Below, one piece after another: positions 50,452-58,786 of a stretch of DNA of 60,394 nucleotides. Below the pieces are notes generated by a model that was given only the letters and a program-made list of their open reading frames with translations, did not search any database and had not been told where the DNA came from. The translations under genes and the position numbers were made by a program. This DNA comes from Terriglobia bacterium. GTDB taxonomy: Bacteria; Acidobacteriota; Terriglobia; Terriglobales; Acidobacteriaceae. The DNA lies in contig JAIQFF010000030.1 in the NCBI GenBank assembly GCA_020073395.1, positions 1-60,394 of the forward strand, given 5' to 3'. Position 1 is the stretch's first letter. Every line of letters begins with the position of its first letter.

Positions 50452-51933
50452 ATGCTTCGTCCCGATTACAAAGAATTTTCGCGCCTCGCCGGAGAGGCCA
50501 CCCTGGTGCCGGTGGTGAAATCGGTCGCGGCCGATTTGTTGACGCCGGTCTCCGCCTTCCTCGCGATCGCAGCCGATGAGCCGGATGCGTTCCTGCTCGA
50601 GTCAGTGGAGCGTGGCGAGCAGATCGGCCGCTACACGTTTTTGGGGGCGCGTCCCTATATGCAAGTGCGGGCGCGGGGCATCGACATCGTGGTACAGCGC
50701 GGCAAGCGCAAGGAAAAGCGCCAGGGGAGCGCGATCCAGGTCATCAAGGAATTGCTGCGGCAGCATCGCCCCGCCACTGTGCCTGGGTTGCCGCCATTTA
50801 CCGCGGGCGCGGTGGGCTACTTCGCCTATGATGCGGTCCGGCAGCTGGAAAATATCGGCGAGCATGCCAAGGACGATTTTTCCCTGCCCGATTGCATATT
50901 GATGTTTTTCGACCGGCTGCTGGCGTTCGATCATCTGCGCCACCAGATCCACATCATTGCCACCGCCGATGTGTCGCGTGAGAGTCCACGACGCGCGTAC
51001 GAGCGGGCCGCAACGGACATTGCTGTCCTGGAAAAGAAGCTGGCGGCGGGATTGCGGCCGGCGCACTGGCACAAGAGCTCGCGGCCGGCAAAGGGCAAGC
51101 TGAAAGTTCACGCGGGAACCAGCCGGCAACGGTTCATTGATTCGGTCGAGCGCGCCAAGGAATACATCGCTGCCGGGGACATCTTTCAGGTCGTACTTTC
51201 GCAGCGCCTGGACTTTACTCCCTCGGTTGCGCCCTTTGACGTGTATCGCGCCCTGCGCACGGTGAACCCTTCTCCTTACTTGTATTTTCTGCGCATGGGG
51301 GACACGCATGTCCTCGGATCGTCGCCGGAGATGCTGGTGCGGGTCACTGGACGCAAGCTGGAATACCGGCCGATTGCAGGGACACGTCCGCGGGGACATG
51401 ACGAGTCCGAAGATCAGCGGCTGGCGCAACAGATGCTGCACGACGAGAAAGAACGAGCCGAACACGTGATGCTGGTCGATCTTGGGCGCAATGATCTGGG
51501 GCGAGTGAGCGAATACGGTTCGGTCAAAGTGAAAGACCTGATGTACGTGGAGCGCTACTCGCACGTGATGCACATCGTTTCGGCACTCGAAGGCAAGCTG
51601 CGCCGCGACCTGGATGCGCTGGATGCCTTTGCGGCATGTTTTCCCGCCGGCACGCTGAGCGGCGCGCCCAAGGTCCGCGCCATGCAGATCATTGAAGAAC
51701 TGGAGCCGACGCGGCGCGGGGTGTACGGAGGCGCAGTGCTGTACGCCGACTTTGACGGCAATTTGGATTCCTGCATTGCGATCCGCACCATGCTGATGCA
51801 GGGGAAGAAGGCGTTTCTGCAGGCGGGGGCAGGAATCGTGGCGGATTCTGATCCGGCGCGAGAGTTTGAGGAGAGCATGAACAAGGCGCAGGCAGTGTTG
51901 CGGGCAGTGGAGGCGGCGCGAGGCGGAGGCTAG
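50452..51933 (+). CDS. trpE: Anthranilate synthase component I
   Basis: Makes anthranilate from chorismate for tryptophan synthesis. The ATG at 50452 gives MLRPDYKEFSRLAGEATLVPVV, the usual TrpE start, and 494 residues; earlier in-frame starts at 50416-50440 overlap or closely follow a -10 box. Chorismate-binding signatures: RPIAGTRPRGHDESEDQ, DEKERAEHVMLVDLGRNDLG, GAPKVRAMQIIEELEPTRRGVYGGAVLY and FLQAGAGIVADSDP. No trpG or other trp genes follow, so the pathway is scattered or the rest lies elsewhere. Confidence 0.95.
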   Translation: MLRPDYKEFSRLAGEATLVPVVKSVAADLLTPVSAFLAIAADEPDAFLLESVERGEQIGRYTFLGARPYMQVRARGIDIVVQRGKRKEKRQGSAIQVIKELLRQHRPATVPGLPPFTAGAVGYFAYDAVRQLENIGEHAKDDFSLPDCILMFFDRLLAFDHLRHQIHIIATADVSRESPRRAYERAATDIAVLEKKLAAGLRPAHWHKSSRPAKGKLKVHAGTSRQRFIDSVERAKEYIAAGDIFQVVLSQRLDFTPSVAPFDVYRALRTVNPSPYLYFLRMGDTHVLGSSPEMLVRVTGRKLEYRPIAGTRPRGHDESEDQRLAQQMLHDEKERAEHVMLVDLGRNDLGRVSEYGSVKVKDLMYVERYSHVMHIVSALEGKLRRDLDALDAFAACFPAGTLSGAPKVRAMQIIEELEPTRRGVYGGAVLYADFDGNLDSCIAIRTMLMQGKKAFLQAGAGIVADSDPAREFEESMNKAQAVLRAVEAARGGG

Positions 51934-51938
51934 CACGA

Positions 51939-52051
51939 CCCACGTAGGCCCAGATGTCCTCGTCTGGGTGGGCGAGCGAAGCTCGACTAAGGGTCTTGAA
52001 TGGTGCAGCGGGGCCTTGCCCGACCGGGCAGGTGGGACACCTGTTCCTGCG
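51939..52051. repeat. Class B dispersed element, degenerate copy
   Basis: Starts CCCACGTAGGCCCAGATGTC, 5 nt after the trpE stop, contains GGCCTTGCCCGACCGGGC and ends GGACACCTGTTCCTGCG. More diverged than the other copies. Confidence 0.65.
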
Positions 52052-52111
52052 CGGTTCGTGCCAATCTTCTGATGCAAGGATTAAACTAGAGGTCAGGAAG
52101 GCAATCATCTT

Positions 52112-54907
52112 ATGAACAGCTTTGGCAGTCGCCACGCCCTGCGTGTGGGCAGCAAGGAATACGAAATTTATCGTCTTAAGGCGCTCGACGAAAAGGGCAT
52201 CTCGACCAAACATCTCCCTTACTCGTTACGCATTCTGCTGGAGAATCTGTTGCGCACCGAAGACGGTCGTAACGTGACCTCGGATGACATCAGGGCGCTC
52301 GCCGCCTGGAACAGCAAATCCAAGCCGGACAAGGAAATTGCGTTTACGCCCAGCCGGGTTTTGCTGCAGGACTTTACGGGAGTGCCGGCCGTGGTTGATC
52401 TGGCCGCTATGCGCGATGCCATGAAGCGGCTATCGGGCGATCCCACATTGATCAATCCCTTGCAGCCGGCCGAATTGGTCATCGATCATTCGGTGCAGGT
52501 GGACGAATTCGGCACGCCGCAGTCTTTCCAACTTAATGCCGAGCTTGAATTCATCCGTAACAAGGAGCGCTACGCCTTCCTGCGCTGGGGACAAACTGCG
52601 TTTCGCAATCTGGCTATCGTGCCGCCCGACACCGGGATCGTGCACCAGGTGAACCTGGAATATCTGGCGCGCGTCGTGTTCGTGCAGGAGCAGAACGGCC
52701 GGCGTTCGGCTTATCCCGACACTCTGGTTGGCACTGATTCGCACACCACCATGATTAACGGCTTGGGCGTGCTGGGTTGGGGGGTGGGCGGAATCGAAGC
52801 CGAAGCCGCCATGCTGGGACAGCCTGTTTCCATGCTGATTCCGCAAGTTGTCGGGGTGAAGCTGACCGGCGAACTTCACGAGGGCGCGACCGCCACTGAT
52901 CTTGTACTCACCATCACCGAAATGCTGCGCAAGCACGGCGTGGTAGGTAAGTTCGTCGAATATTTTGGGCCGGGCCTGCCCGAGCTTTCGCTGGCGGATC
53001 GTGCCACCATCGGCAATATGTCGCCAGAGTACGGCGCGACTTGCGGTATCTTTCCCGTGGATAAAGAGAGTCTCGCCTACCTGCGGCTTACTGGGCGTTC
53101 CGAAGAACAGATCGCGCTGGTCGAGGCCTACTGCCGCGAGCAGGGCATGTTCCACGACGAGAAAACGCCCGAGGCGGAGTATTCCGAGCTGTTGACGCTT
53201 GATCTGCGCACCGTCGAGTCCAGCCTGGCCGGGCCCAAGCGTCCGCAGGACCGGGTGACGCTCTCGCAAGCGGGAGAATCATTCCGGCTTGCTCTGCCCT
53301 CACTGCTGAAGCCGAAGTCGGCGGCGCAGGTGGCAGCGCCAGCAGCCGTCGCTTCCGGCAGCGTCCCCAAACAGGTGGACCGCTGGGAGCAGGAAGGCGG
53401 CAGTCCCACTGCGATCGGCATTGGCAACCACAAAGTCGAGGAACACGTTCCTCCCGACGTGAAGAAGTCGCTTCGCCATGGCAGCGTGGTGATCGCTGCG
53501 ATCACCTCCTGCACCAACACGTCGAATCCGTCGGTGATGGTGGCTGCCGGCCTGGTGGCCAAGAAGGCGGTGGAGAAAGGGCTGACAGTTCCGCCCTGGG
53601 TGAAGACTTCGCTGGCCCCGGGCTCCAAAGTGGTCCGCGACTATCTCGAAAAAGCGGGACTGCTGCCTTATCTCGAGAAAATAAAATTCCACATTGTTGG
53701 TTACGGATGCACAACCTGCATCGGGAATTCCGGACCGTTACCCAAAGAAGTTTCGGAGGCGATCGACCAGAAAGACCTGGTCGTGGCCTCCGTGCTCTCC
53801 GGCAATCGGAATTTCGAGGGCCGCATCAACTCCGAAGTGCGGGCGAACTATCTGATGTCGCCGCCGCTGGTGGTGGCCTTCGCTCTGGCCGGGCGCATCG
53901 ATCTCGACCTCCGCACGGACCCCATCGGCAAAGGACGAGACGGCCAGGAAGTTTACCTGGCGGACCTGTGGCCGCCGCAACGCGAAGTGGAAGAGACGAT
54001 CCGGAAATCCATTTCTTCCGACATGTTCACCCGCAGCTACGGCGAGGTCTATCACGGCGATGACCGCTGGCGCGGGCTGCCGGTACCCAAGGGCGAAACC
54101 TACACTTGGGGAAAGGATTCCACTTACATTCGCCGCGCGCCTTACTTCGACGGTATGTCGCTGCAACCTGCGCCGGTCGAGGACATCAGAGGCGCGCGCG
54201 TGCTGGCGGTGCTCGGCGACAGCGTGACCACCGACCACATTTCGCCCGCCGGTTCGATCAAGCGCGACAGCCCGGCCGGCAAGTACCTGATCGAGCATGG
54301 CGTAAAACCGGCGGACTTCAACTCCTACGGATCGCGGCGCGGCAATCACGAGGTGATGGTGCGCGGCACCTTCGCCAACGTGCGGTTGCGCAACAAAATG
54401 GTCCCGAACCTTGAAGGCGGATTCACCCGTCATCTGCCCGATGGCGCGGAGATGTCGATCTTCGACGCTTCCGAAAAATACATTGCTGAGGGCGTACCGT
54501 TGGTGATCCTGGCCGGTAAAGAATATGGTTCTGGCTCGTCCCGTGACTGGGCCGCCAAGGGGCCGCGCCTGCTGGGCGTGCGGGCGGTGATTGCGGAGAG
54601 CTACGAGCGTATTCATCGCTCCAACCTGGTGGGTATGGGGATTCTGCCGCTTCAGTTCGTCGCCGGAGAAAACGCCCAGTCGCTGAACCTCATGGGAGAA
54701 GAGGTCTTTGAAATCTCCGGCGTCCATGATCTGGTCCGGAAGTTTGCTGCTGGCAGACAAGTGAAAGTCCGCGCAGGTCAAAAAGAGTTCAACGCCCTGG
54801 TGCGCATCGACACTCCGCAGGAGGCGCAATACTACGCCAATGGCGGCATTCTGCAGTTCGTGCTGCGCCAGCTGATTGCGAGCAAGCCAGCACCCGTACA
54901 CGCGTGA
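52112..54907 (+). CDS. acnA: Aconitate hydratase A
   Basis: TCA-cycle enzyme with a 4Fe-4S cluster; the AcnA/IRP1 type. The 931-residue product has SCTNTSN with cluster Cys467 and GCTTC with Cys533 and Cys536. Other signatures: [30 protein letters not shown] and the swivel-domain [45 protein letters not shown]. Length is normal or slightly long, with an insertion near [22 protein letters not shown] lies about 13 nt upstream of the start. Confidence 0.97.
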   Translation: MNSFGSRHALRVGSKEYEIYRLKALDEKGISTKHLPYSLRILLENLLRTEDGRNVTSDDIRALAAWNSKSKPDKEIAFTPSRVLLQDFTGVPAVVDLAAMRDAMKRLSGDPTLINPLQPAELVIDHSVQVDEFGTPQSFQLNAELEFIRNKERYAFLRWGQTAFRNLAIVPPDTGIVHQVNLEYLARVVFVQEQNGRRSAYPDTLVGTDSHTTMINGLGVLGWGVGGIEAEAAMLGQPVSMLIPQVVGVKLTGELHEGATATDLVLTITEMLRKHGVVGKFVEYFGPGLPELSLADRATIGNMSPEYGATCGIFPVDKESLAYLRLTGRSEEQIALVEAYCREQGMFHDEKTPEAEYSELLTLDLRTVESSLAGPKRPQDRVTLSQAGESFRLALPSLLKPKSAAQVAAPAAVASGSVPKQVDRWEQEGGSPTAIGIGNHKVEEHVPPDVKKSLRHGSVVIAAITSCTNTSNPSVMVAAGLVAKKAVEKGLTVPPWVKTSLAPGSKVVRDYLEKAGLLPYLEKIKFHIVGYGCTTCIGNSGPLPKEVSEAIDQKDLVVASVLSGNRNFEGRINSEVRANYLMSPPLVVAFALAGRIDLDLRTDPIGKGRDGQEVYLADLWPPQREVEETIRKSISSDMFTRSYGEVYHGDDRWRGLPVPKGETYTWGKDSTYIRRAPYFDGMSLQPAPVEDIRGARVLAVLGDSVTTDHISPAGSIKRDSPAGKYLIEHGVKPADFNSYGSRRGNHEVMVRGTFANVRLRNKMVPNLEGGFTRHLPDGAEMSIFDASEKYIAEGVPLVILAGKEYGSGSSRDWAAKGPRLLGVRAVIAESYERIHRSNLVGMGILPLQFVAGENAQSLNLMGEEVFEISGVHDLVRKFAAGRQVKVRAGQKEFNALVRIDTPQEAQYYANGGILQFVLRQLIASKPAPVHA

Positions 54908-54911
54908 TCAA

Positions 54912-55703
54912 TTGTCTCTCGTCGAAATTCGCAATCTGACGAAAGTATTCCCGCTGGGCGAGTCGATGTTTGGGGCTCGCGCCCAGGGGGAAGTTCGCGC
55001 CGTGGACGATGTGTCGCTCGACATTCACGCCGGCGAAACTCTGGGACTGGTTGGCGAATCAGGATCGGGCAAAAGCACGCTGGGACGGCTAGTGCTGCGC
55101 CTGATCGAACCGACTTCTGGCAGCGTGCGCTTTGAAGGCCGCGATCTGCTGGCGGCTGGTCATGGCGAGATGCGCCGCCTGCGGCGCGACATGCAGATCA
55201 TCTTTCAGGACCCGTTCGGTTCGCTCGATCCCAGAATGAATGTGGAAGACATCATCAGCGAGCCGCTGGTAATTCATGAAGCGATGAGTCTGGCGGTGCG
55301 CCACGCCCGTGTTCTCGAGTTGCTCGGCGCGGTCGGCCTGGACCCGTCCGTCCTGCTCCGCTTTCCGCATGAATTCAGCGGCGGACAGCGGCAGCGTATC
55401 GGAATCGCACGGGCGCTGGCGCTGCGTCCGAAGTTTATTGTCGCGGATGAGCCGGTCTCCGCGCTCGACGTCAGCGTGGGAGCGCAGATTGTCAATTTGC
55501 TGGCGCAATTGCAGCGCGAGTTTGGCCTGACTTACCTGTTTATCTCGCACTCGATGCCGGTGGTGCGCTATCTCGCCACTCGCATCGCGGTGATGTATCG
55601 CGGAAGATTGGTTGAGGTTGGCGATACGCGGCAGATCACAGAACAGCCGCAACATCCGTACACCCGCAGCCTGGTAGAAGCCACTCCGGAAATCGCAGTG
55701 TAA
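54912..55703 (+). CDS. Orphan OppF/DppF-like ABC transporter ATPase
   Basis: Peptide/nickel-type ABC ATPase. TTG at 54912 is preferred, as residues before it lie inside acnA; an ATG at 54876 overlapping acnA is the alternative. Motifs: Walker [10 protein letters not shown] (about residues 50-58), Q-loop [12 protein letters not shown], signature [36 protein letters not shown]-loop [13 protein letters not shown], and the OppF C-terminal [14 protein letters not shown]. No permease, binding protein or OppD partner occurs in the window, so its transporter lies elsewhere or it is a leftover. Confidence 0.9.
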   Translation: MSLVEIRNLTKVFPLGESMFGARAQGEVRAVDDVSLDIHAGETLGLVGESGSGKSTLGRLVLRLIEPTSGSVRFEGRDLLAAGHGEMRRLRRDMQIIFQDPFGSLDPRMNVEDIISEPLVIHEAMSLAVRHARVLELLGAVGLDPSVLLRFPHEFSGGQRQRIGIARALALRPKFIVADEPVSALDVSVGAQIVNLLAQLQREFGLTYLFISHSMPVVRYLATRIAVMYRGRLVEVGDTRQITEQPQHPYTRSLVEATPEIAV

Positions 55704-55714
55704 CAGTCACGAAC

Positions 55715-55870
55715 GACGTAGGCCCGGACGCCCTCGTCCGGGCGGGCAAGCAAGCCTCGCCGCGGGGTTGGTGGTCCTGCCTACGGAAGGCGGGGCGGCT
55801 TCGGTGGCCTGTCAGCGAAAGACCGACCGGGCTCGCCCGGCTGGGCGGGTGAGGGCACCCGCCCCTACGT
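55715..55870. repeat. Class B dispersed element
   Basis: Starts CGACGTAGGCCCGGACGCCC, 12 nt after the OppF-like stop, and ends CACCCGCCCCTACGT. It is longer than other copies owing to extra sequence in the middle (about 55765-55820). Confidence 0.75.
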
Positions 55871-55920
55871 TGTTTCCGTGAAATCATCTATTCTTGGTAC
55901 CTGCGTTTTTGGAGGGAACT

Positions 55921-56451
55921 ATGAAGTTGTGGTTTGCTGTGATCACGTTGTCCGCTGCCGCTTTCGCTCAAGCACCCAAGAACCCTGTGACCGACGTCTT
56001 GCGCGACTCTCTGGCCGGCCGCCAGAAGAATACTGTCGCGGCCATTGATGAAATGCCCGCTGACAAGTTTGGCTTCAAGCCCACGCCGGAGCAGATGTCA
56101 TTCGGCCATCTGGCCACACACATCGTAGAGGGCAACTATTTCTTTTGCGCGAAAGTTGGCGACGTTCCCCAGCCCAGGTTTGAGGAGCTGCCGGAAACCG
56201 CGCCCAAGGACAAACTGGTAGCCGCGGTACAAGCGTCGTTTGATTTCTGCGGCACCGCGCTGGCCAAAGCTGAAGATGCGAAACTCGGCGATCCGATCGA
56301 AGATTTCGTCAAGAAGACGCGGCCGCGGGCGTGGGCGGCGCTGGCTCTCGCCAGCAGCTGGGCCGATCACTATGGCGCTGCTGCCATGTATCTCCGGCTG
56401 AATGGCCTGCTGCCTCCAAGCGCCCAGAAGAAGCCGGAAGAAAAGAAATGA
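55921..56451 (+). CDS. Exported DinB-like four-helix protein
   Basis: The ATG at 55921 has GGAGGGAACT just upstream and gives a signal peptide (MKLWFAVITLSAAAFAQ). The mature part resembles the DinB/DUF664 fold: DSLAGRQKNTVAAIDEMPADKFGFKPTPEQMSFGHLATHIVEGNYFFCAKV, with HLATHI in the metal-site helix, and SWADHYGAAAMYLRLNGLLPP at the end. His in HLATH and HY could bind metal. DinB-like proteins are usually cytosolic; export is the unusual point. 176 residues. It overlaps the next gene by ATGA. Confidence 0.82.
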   Translation: MKLWFAVITLSAAAFAQAPKNPVTDVLRDSLAGRQKNTVAAIDEMPADKFGFKPTPEQMSFGHLATHIVEGNYFFCAKVGDVPQPRFEELPETAPKDKLVAAVQASFDFCGTALAKAEDAKLGDPIEDFVKKTRPRAWAALALASSWADHYGAAAMYLRLNGLLPPSAQKKPEEKK

Positions 56452-56873
56452 CGGCGGAGCGGCCCGCCGGAGTGACCGCGGTGGCGGCCGCTTTTTTCCT
56501 GGCCGGCGCCTACCTGCTGGCGGTGGGACTCACCATGCTGGCCCGTCCCGGGCTGGTTTCGATGGCTGCGGGCGCAGAGTTGCTCGGCGGGCTGGAACTC
56601 GCCGGCCCTTACATGTTTCTCCTCATGGGGGCGCTGGGTGAGGCTGTCGCCATTGGGCTGTGGCTCTTGCACCGCTGGGCCCGCTGGCTGGCCATTCTTG
56701 TTGCGCTGATTGGTGTCGTCCTACTGCTCCCCAGTGTCTCCAGCGCGCTGATTGATTTTCGAATCGGAAAGCTGGCCTGGAGTGGTCTGGGAGCGATGGT
56801 GCGGACGATGATCGTCTGGTATCTCTTCCAGGGACTGGTTGTGGAAGCATTTGATCGAGAATTAGTCATATGA
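56448..56873 (+). CDS. Uncharacterised four-helix membrane protein
   Basis: 141 residues, start fixed by the ATGA overlap with the DinB-like gene (56448-56451). Four hydrophobic segments: AVAAAFFLAGAYLLAVGLTML, LELAGPYMFLLMGALGEAVAIGLWLL, WLAILVALIGVVLLLPSVSSAL and MVRTMIVWYLFQGLVV. No family recognised. Coupling suggests it works with the exported DinB-like protein. Confidence 0.75.
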   Translation: MTAERPAGVTAVAAAFFLAGAYLLAVGLTMLARPGLVSMAAGAELLGGLELAGPYMFLLMGALGEAVAIGLWLLHRWARWLAILVALIGVVLLLPSVSSALIDFRIGKLAWSGLGAMVRTMIVWYLFQGLVVEAFDRELVI

Positions 56874-56884
56874 TTAGATATGAT

Positions 56885-56924
56885 TTATGTAAGATACTTA
56901 TAATATTGATATTAAGTTACATAA
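56885..56924. promoter_or_regulatory. AT-rich inverted repeat, putative VapBC operator
   Basis: Outer arms TTATGTAA and TTACATAA are exact complements, 24 nt apart; the inner part, CTTATAATATTGATATTAAG, is also nearly palindromic. It lies in a stretch far more AT-rich than the surroundings, just upstream of the vapB-like gene, as expected for an antitoxin-bound operator. Confidence 0.6.
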
Positions 56925-56931
56925 GTAACCA

Positions 56932-56960
56932 TTATATATAAACATATAGAGTGCTATAAT
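56932..56960 (+). promoter_or_regulatory. Promoter of vapBC
   Basis: TATAAT at 56955-56960 is a perfect -10; TTATAT at 56932-56937 is a weak -35 at 17 nt. AGGAAA lies between the -10 and the vapB ATG. Confidence 0.5.
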
Positions 56961-56972
56961 AGGAAAAGTCAC

Positions 56973-57227
56973 ATGGCTCTGAGTATCAAGAACGATAGTA
57001 CCGAGCGCCTTGCTCGTCAGGTGGCAAGCGAGACTGGTGAGTCTCTGACCCAGGCGATTCATGAGGCCCTGAGGGAACGGTGGGAGCGGCTGAAGGCAGG
57101 GCGGCGAAGCCGCGTTCTGACCAGCCAACTTGAAGATGTGTTGCGGCGGGTGGATGCCCTGCCCACCCTCGACTCGCGGTCTGAAGACGAAATCCTGGGC
57201 TACGACGAGCACGGAATACCACGCTGA
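56973..57227 (+). CDS. vapB: VapB-type antitoxin (PSK transcription-factor-like)
   Basis: Antitoxin that should bind VapC and repress the operon. 84 residues, with MALSIKNDSTERLARQVASETGESLTQAIHEALRERWERLK, the Rv0623/PSK-type N-terminal DNA-binding helix pattern, and a C-terminal toxin-binding tail (LPTLDSRSEDEILGYDEHGIPR) with the typical DEILGYDEHGLP motif. The stop region overlaps the vapC start at 57227. Confidence 0.92.
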   Translation: MALSIKNDSTERLARQVASETGESLTQAIHEALRERWERLKAGRRSRVLTSQLEDVLRRVDALPTLDSRSEDEILGYDEHGIPR

Positions 57228-57640
57228 TGGTGATTGATACCTCCGCACTGGTGGCTATCTTCCTGGCCGAGGCTGAACGCCGGCAGTTTCTCGATCGTAT
57301 TGTCGAGGCCGCGACACGGCTCATCTCTGCTGCCAATGCACTCGAAACCGGGATTGTGCTGGAAGCCCGACGTGGCGAAGCCGCTGGCCGCGAGTTTGAC
57401 CTCTTCCTGGTCCGCGCCAATCTTCAAGTCATTCCAGTGGACGGCGAACAAGTCGAGATCGCGCGCTCCGCGTGGCGCAGATATGGCAAAGGCCGCCATC
57501 CTGCGGGCCTCAACTTCGGGGATTGTTTCGCTTATGCTCTGGCCAAGTCCTGTGGCGAGCCGTTGCTGGCCAAAGGCACTGATTTCGCTACTACCGACAT
57601 CGCGCTTGTTACTTTGAACGACGATGGTACGAAAAGATAA
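57227..57640 (+). CDS. vapC: VapC-type PIN-domain toxin ribonuclease
   Basis: PIN-domain RNase, toxin of the pair with vapB. 137 residues. Acidic active-site residues: Asp4 in MVIDTSAL, Glu40 in NALETGIVLEAR, Asp99 in LNFGDCFAYALAK and Asp119 in KGTDFATTDI. All four are present, so it should be active. The start codon overlaps vapB by 1 nt. Confidence 0.93.
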   Translation: MVIDTSALVAIFLAEAERRQFLDRIVEAATRLISAANALETGIVLEARRGEAAGREFDLFLVRANLQVIPVDGEQVEIARSAWRRYGKGRHPAGLNFGDCFAYALAKSCGEPLLAKGTDFATTDIALVTLNDDGTKR

Positions 57641-57657
57641 GCCCAAGAATCATCAGT

Positions 57658-58557
57658 ATGCCAGAACTGCCAGATATCGCCGCTTACATTACAGCGCTCG
57701 AACAACGCATCGTTGGACAGCCGATCGAGCATGTGCGACTGGCCAGTCCTTTTCTGCTGCGAACCGTACAACCTCCCGTTGCTGATGTGGAGGGACGCAC
57801 GGTACGAGAAGTGCGGCGCATCGGCAAACGCATCGCAATCGGAGTGGAAGGCGATCTCTGGCTGGTGCTGCACCTGATGATTGCCGGACGGCTGCACTGG
57901 AAGCCCCCTCAGGCCAAGCTGGCAGGACGCAAGAGTCTGGCAGCCTTCGATTTTCCCACGGGCTCGCTCGTGCTCACGGAGGCCGGCACGAAGCACCGCG
58001 CATCGTTGTCGGTCCTGGCCGGAGACGAGGCCTTGCAAGCCGTGGACCCGGGAGGGATTGATGTCTTCACCAGCGATCTCGAGTCGTTTCGTGATGCTCT
58101 CATGGTGGAAAATCGCACGCTCAAGAGAGCTCTTACCGATCCGCGCATTGTAAGCGGGATCGGCAACGCATATTCGGATGAGATCCTGCACGCAGCCCAA
58201 CTGTCGCCGGTCACCCTGACGCACAAGTTGCAGCCGGAGGAATGGCAAAGGCTGTTCACCGCGACCCGGGACACACTCAAGCTCTGGATAGACCGGCTGC
58301 ACTCAGAGGCTGAGTCTGGCTTCCCCGAAAAGGTGACTGCATTTCGCAAGGACATGGCGGTTCATGGACGCTATGGAGAGCCTTGCCTTAGGTGTGGCGA
58401 AAAGATTCTGCGAGTTCGCTACGCGGACAACGAAACCAACTACTGTGCACGATGTCAGACAGGTGGAAAGGTTCTTGCCGATCGCAGTCTGTCACGGTTA
58501 TTGCGGTCGGACTGGCCCCGTACCCTCGAGGCGCTTGAGGCGCTTAAGCGGCGCTAG
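57658..58557 (+). CDS. Fpg/Nei-family DNA glycosylase
   Basis: Base-excision repair glycosylase-lyase. The start MPELPDIAAYI preserves the catalytic Pro and Glu (residues 2-3 before Met removal), but the family's PELPEV reads PELPDI. Lys in RRIGKRI (about residue 60) suits the Fpg beta-loop. The helix-two-turns-helix segment is NRTLKRALTDPRIVSGIGNAYSDEILHAAQLSP. The zinc finger is CLRC-16-CARC (about 244-267), followed by about 35 further residues, whereas Fpg normally ends near the finger. 299 residues. This may be a distinct acidobacterial-type subgroup. Confidence 0.9.
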   Translation: MPELPDIAAYITALEQRIVGQPIEHVRLASPFLLRTVQPPVADVEGRTVREVRRIGKRIAIGVEGDLWLVLHLMIAGRLHWKPPQAKLAGRKSLAAFDFPTGSLVLTEAGTKHRASLSVLAGDEALQAVDPGGIDVFTSDLESFRDALMVENRTLKRALTDPRIVSGIGNAYSDEILHAAQLSPVTLTHKLQPEEWQRLFTATRDTLKLWIDRLHSEAESGFPEKVTAFRKDMAVHGRYGEPCLRCGEKILRVRYADNETNYCARCQTGGKVLADRSLSRLLRSDWPRTLEALEALKRR

Positions 58558-58565
58558 AGGTGAAC

Positions 58566-58710
58566 GTGTGGGTTGGACACTCTTGTCCGACGCCTTTGAT
58601 CTGGATGTTGACTTGAGATGATCCCGGCTCTTGCTCACACTGCAACCACAAGTTCCGAAAATCAAAAGCAAAATCAAAGGCGTCGGACAAGAGTGTCCGA
58701 CCCCCACACA
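58566..58710. repeat. Class A composite element, two inverted halves
   Basis: GTGTGGGTTGGACACTCTTG leads to TGTCCGACGCC then hexamers TTTGAT, CTGGAT, GTTGAC, TTGAGA. The opposite half has AAAATC, AAAAGC, AAAATC, AAAGGC and ends GTCGGACAAGAGTGTCCGAC. The middle (about 58625-58665) is not periodic. Confidence 0.85.
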
Positions 58711-58719
58711 CGCTACGCA

Positions 58720-58748
58720 TTGACTTGCCTGCGGGTGCGGCCTAACAT
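58720..58748 (+). promoter_or_regulatory. Sigma-70-type promoter of the second kinase gene
   Basis: TTGACT (58720-58725) and TAACAT (58743-58748), exactly 17 nt apart, 39 nt upstream of the start codon. The -35 matches five of six. Confidence 0.6.
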
Positions 58749-58786
58749 GCCTGACAACATGCCCTGACTAGAGGACATTCTGCCCC

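Noticed and set aside
50602..52077. 491-residue minus-strand frame opposite trpE
   Set aside because: Antisense shadow of a well-conserved trpE.
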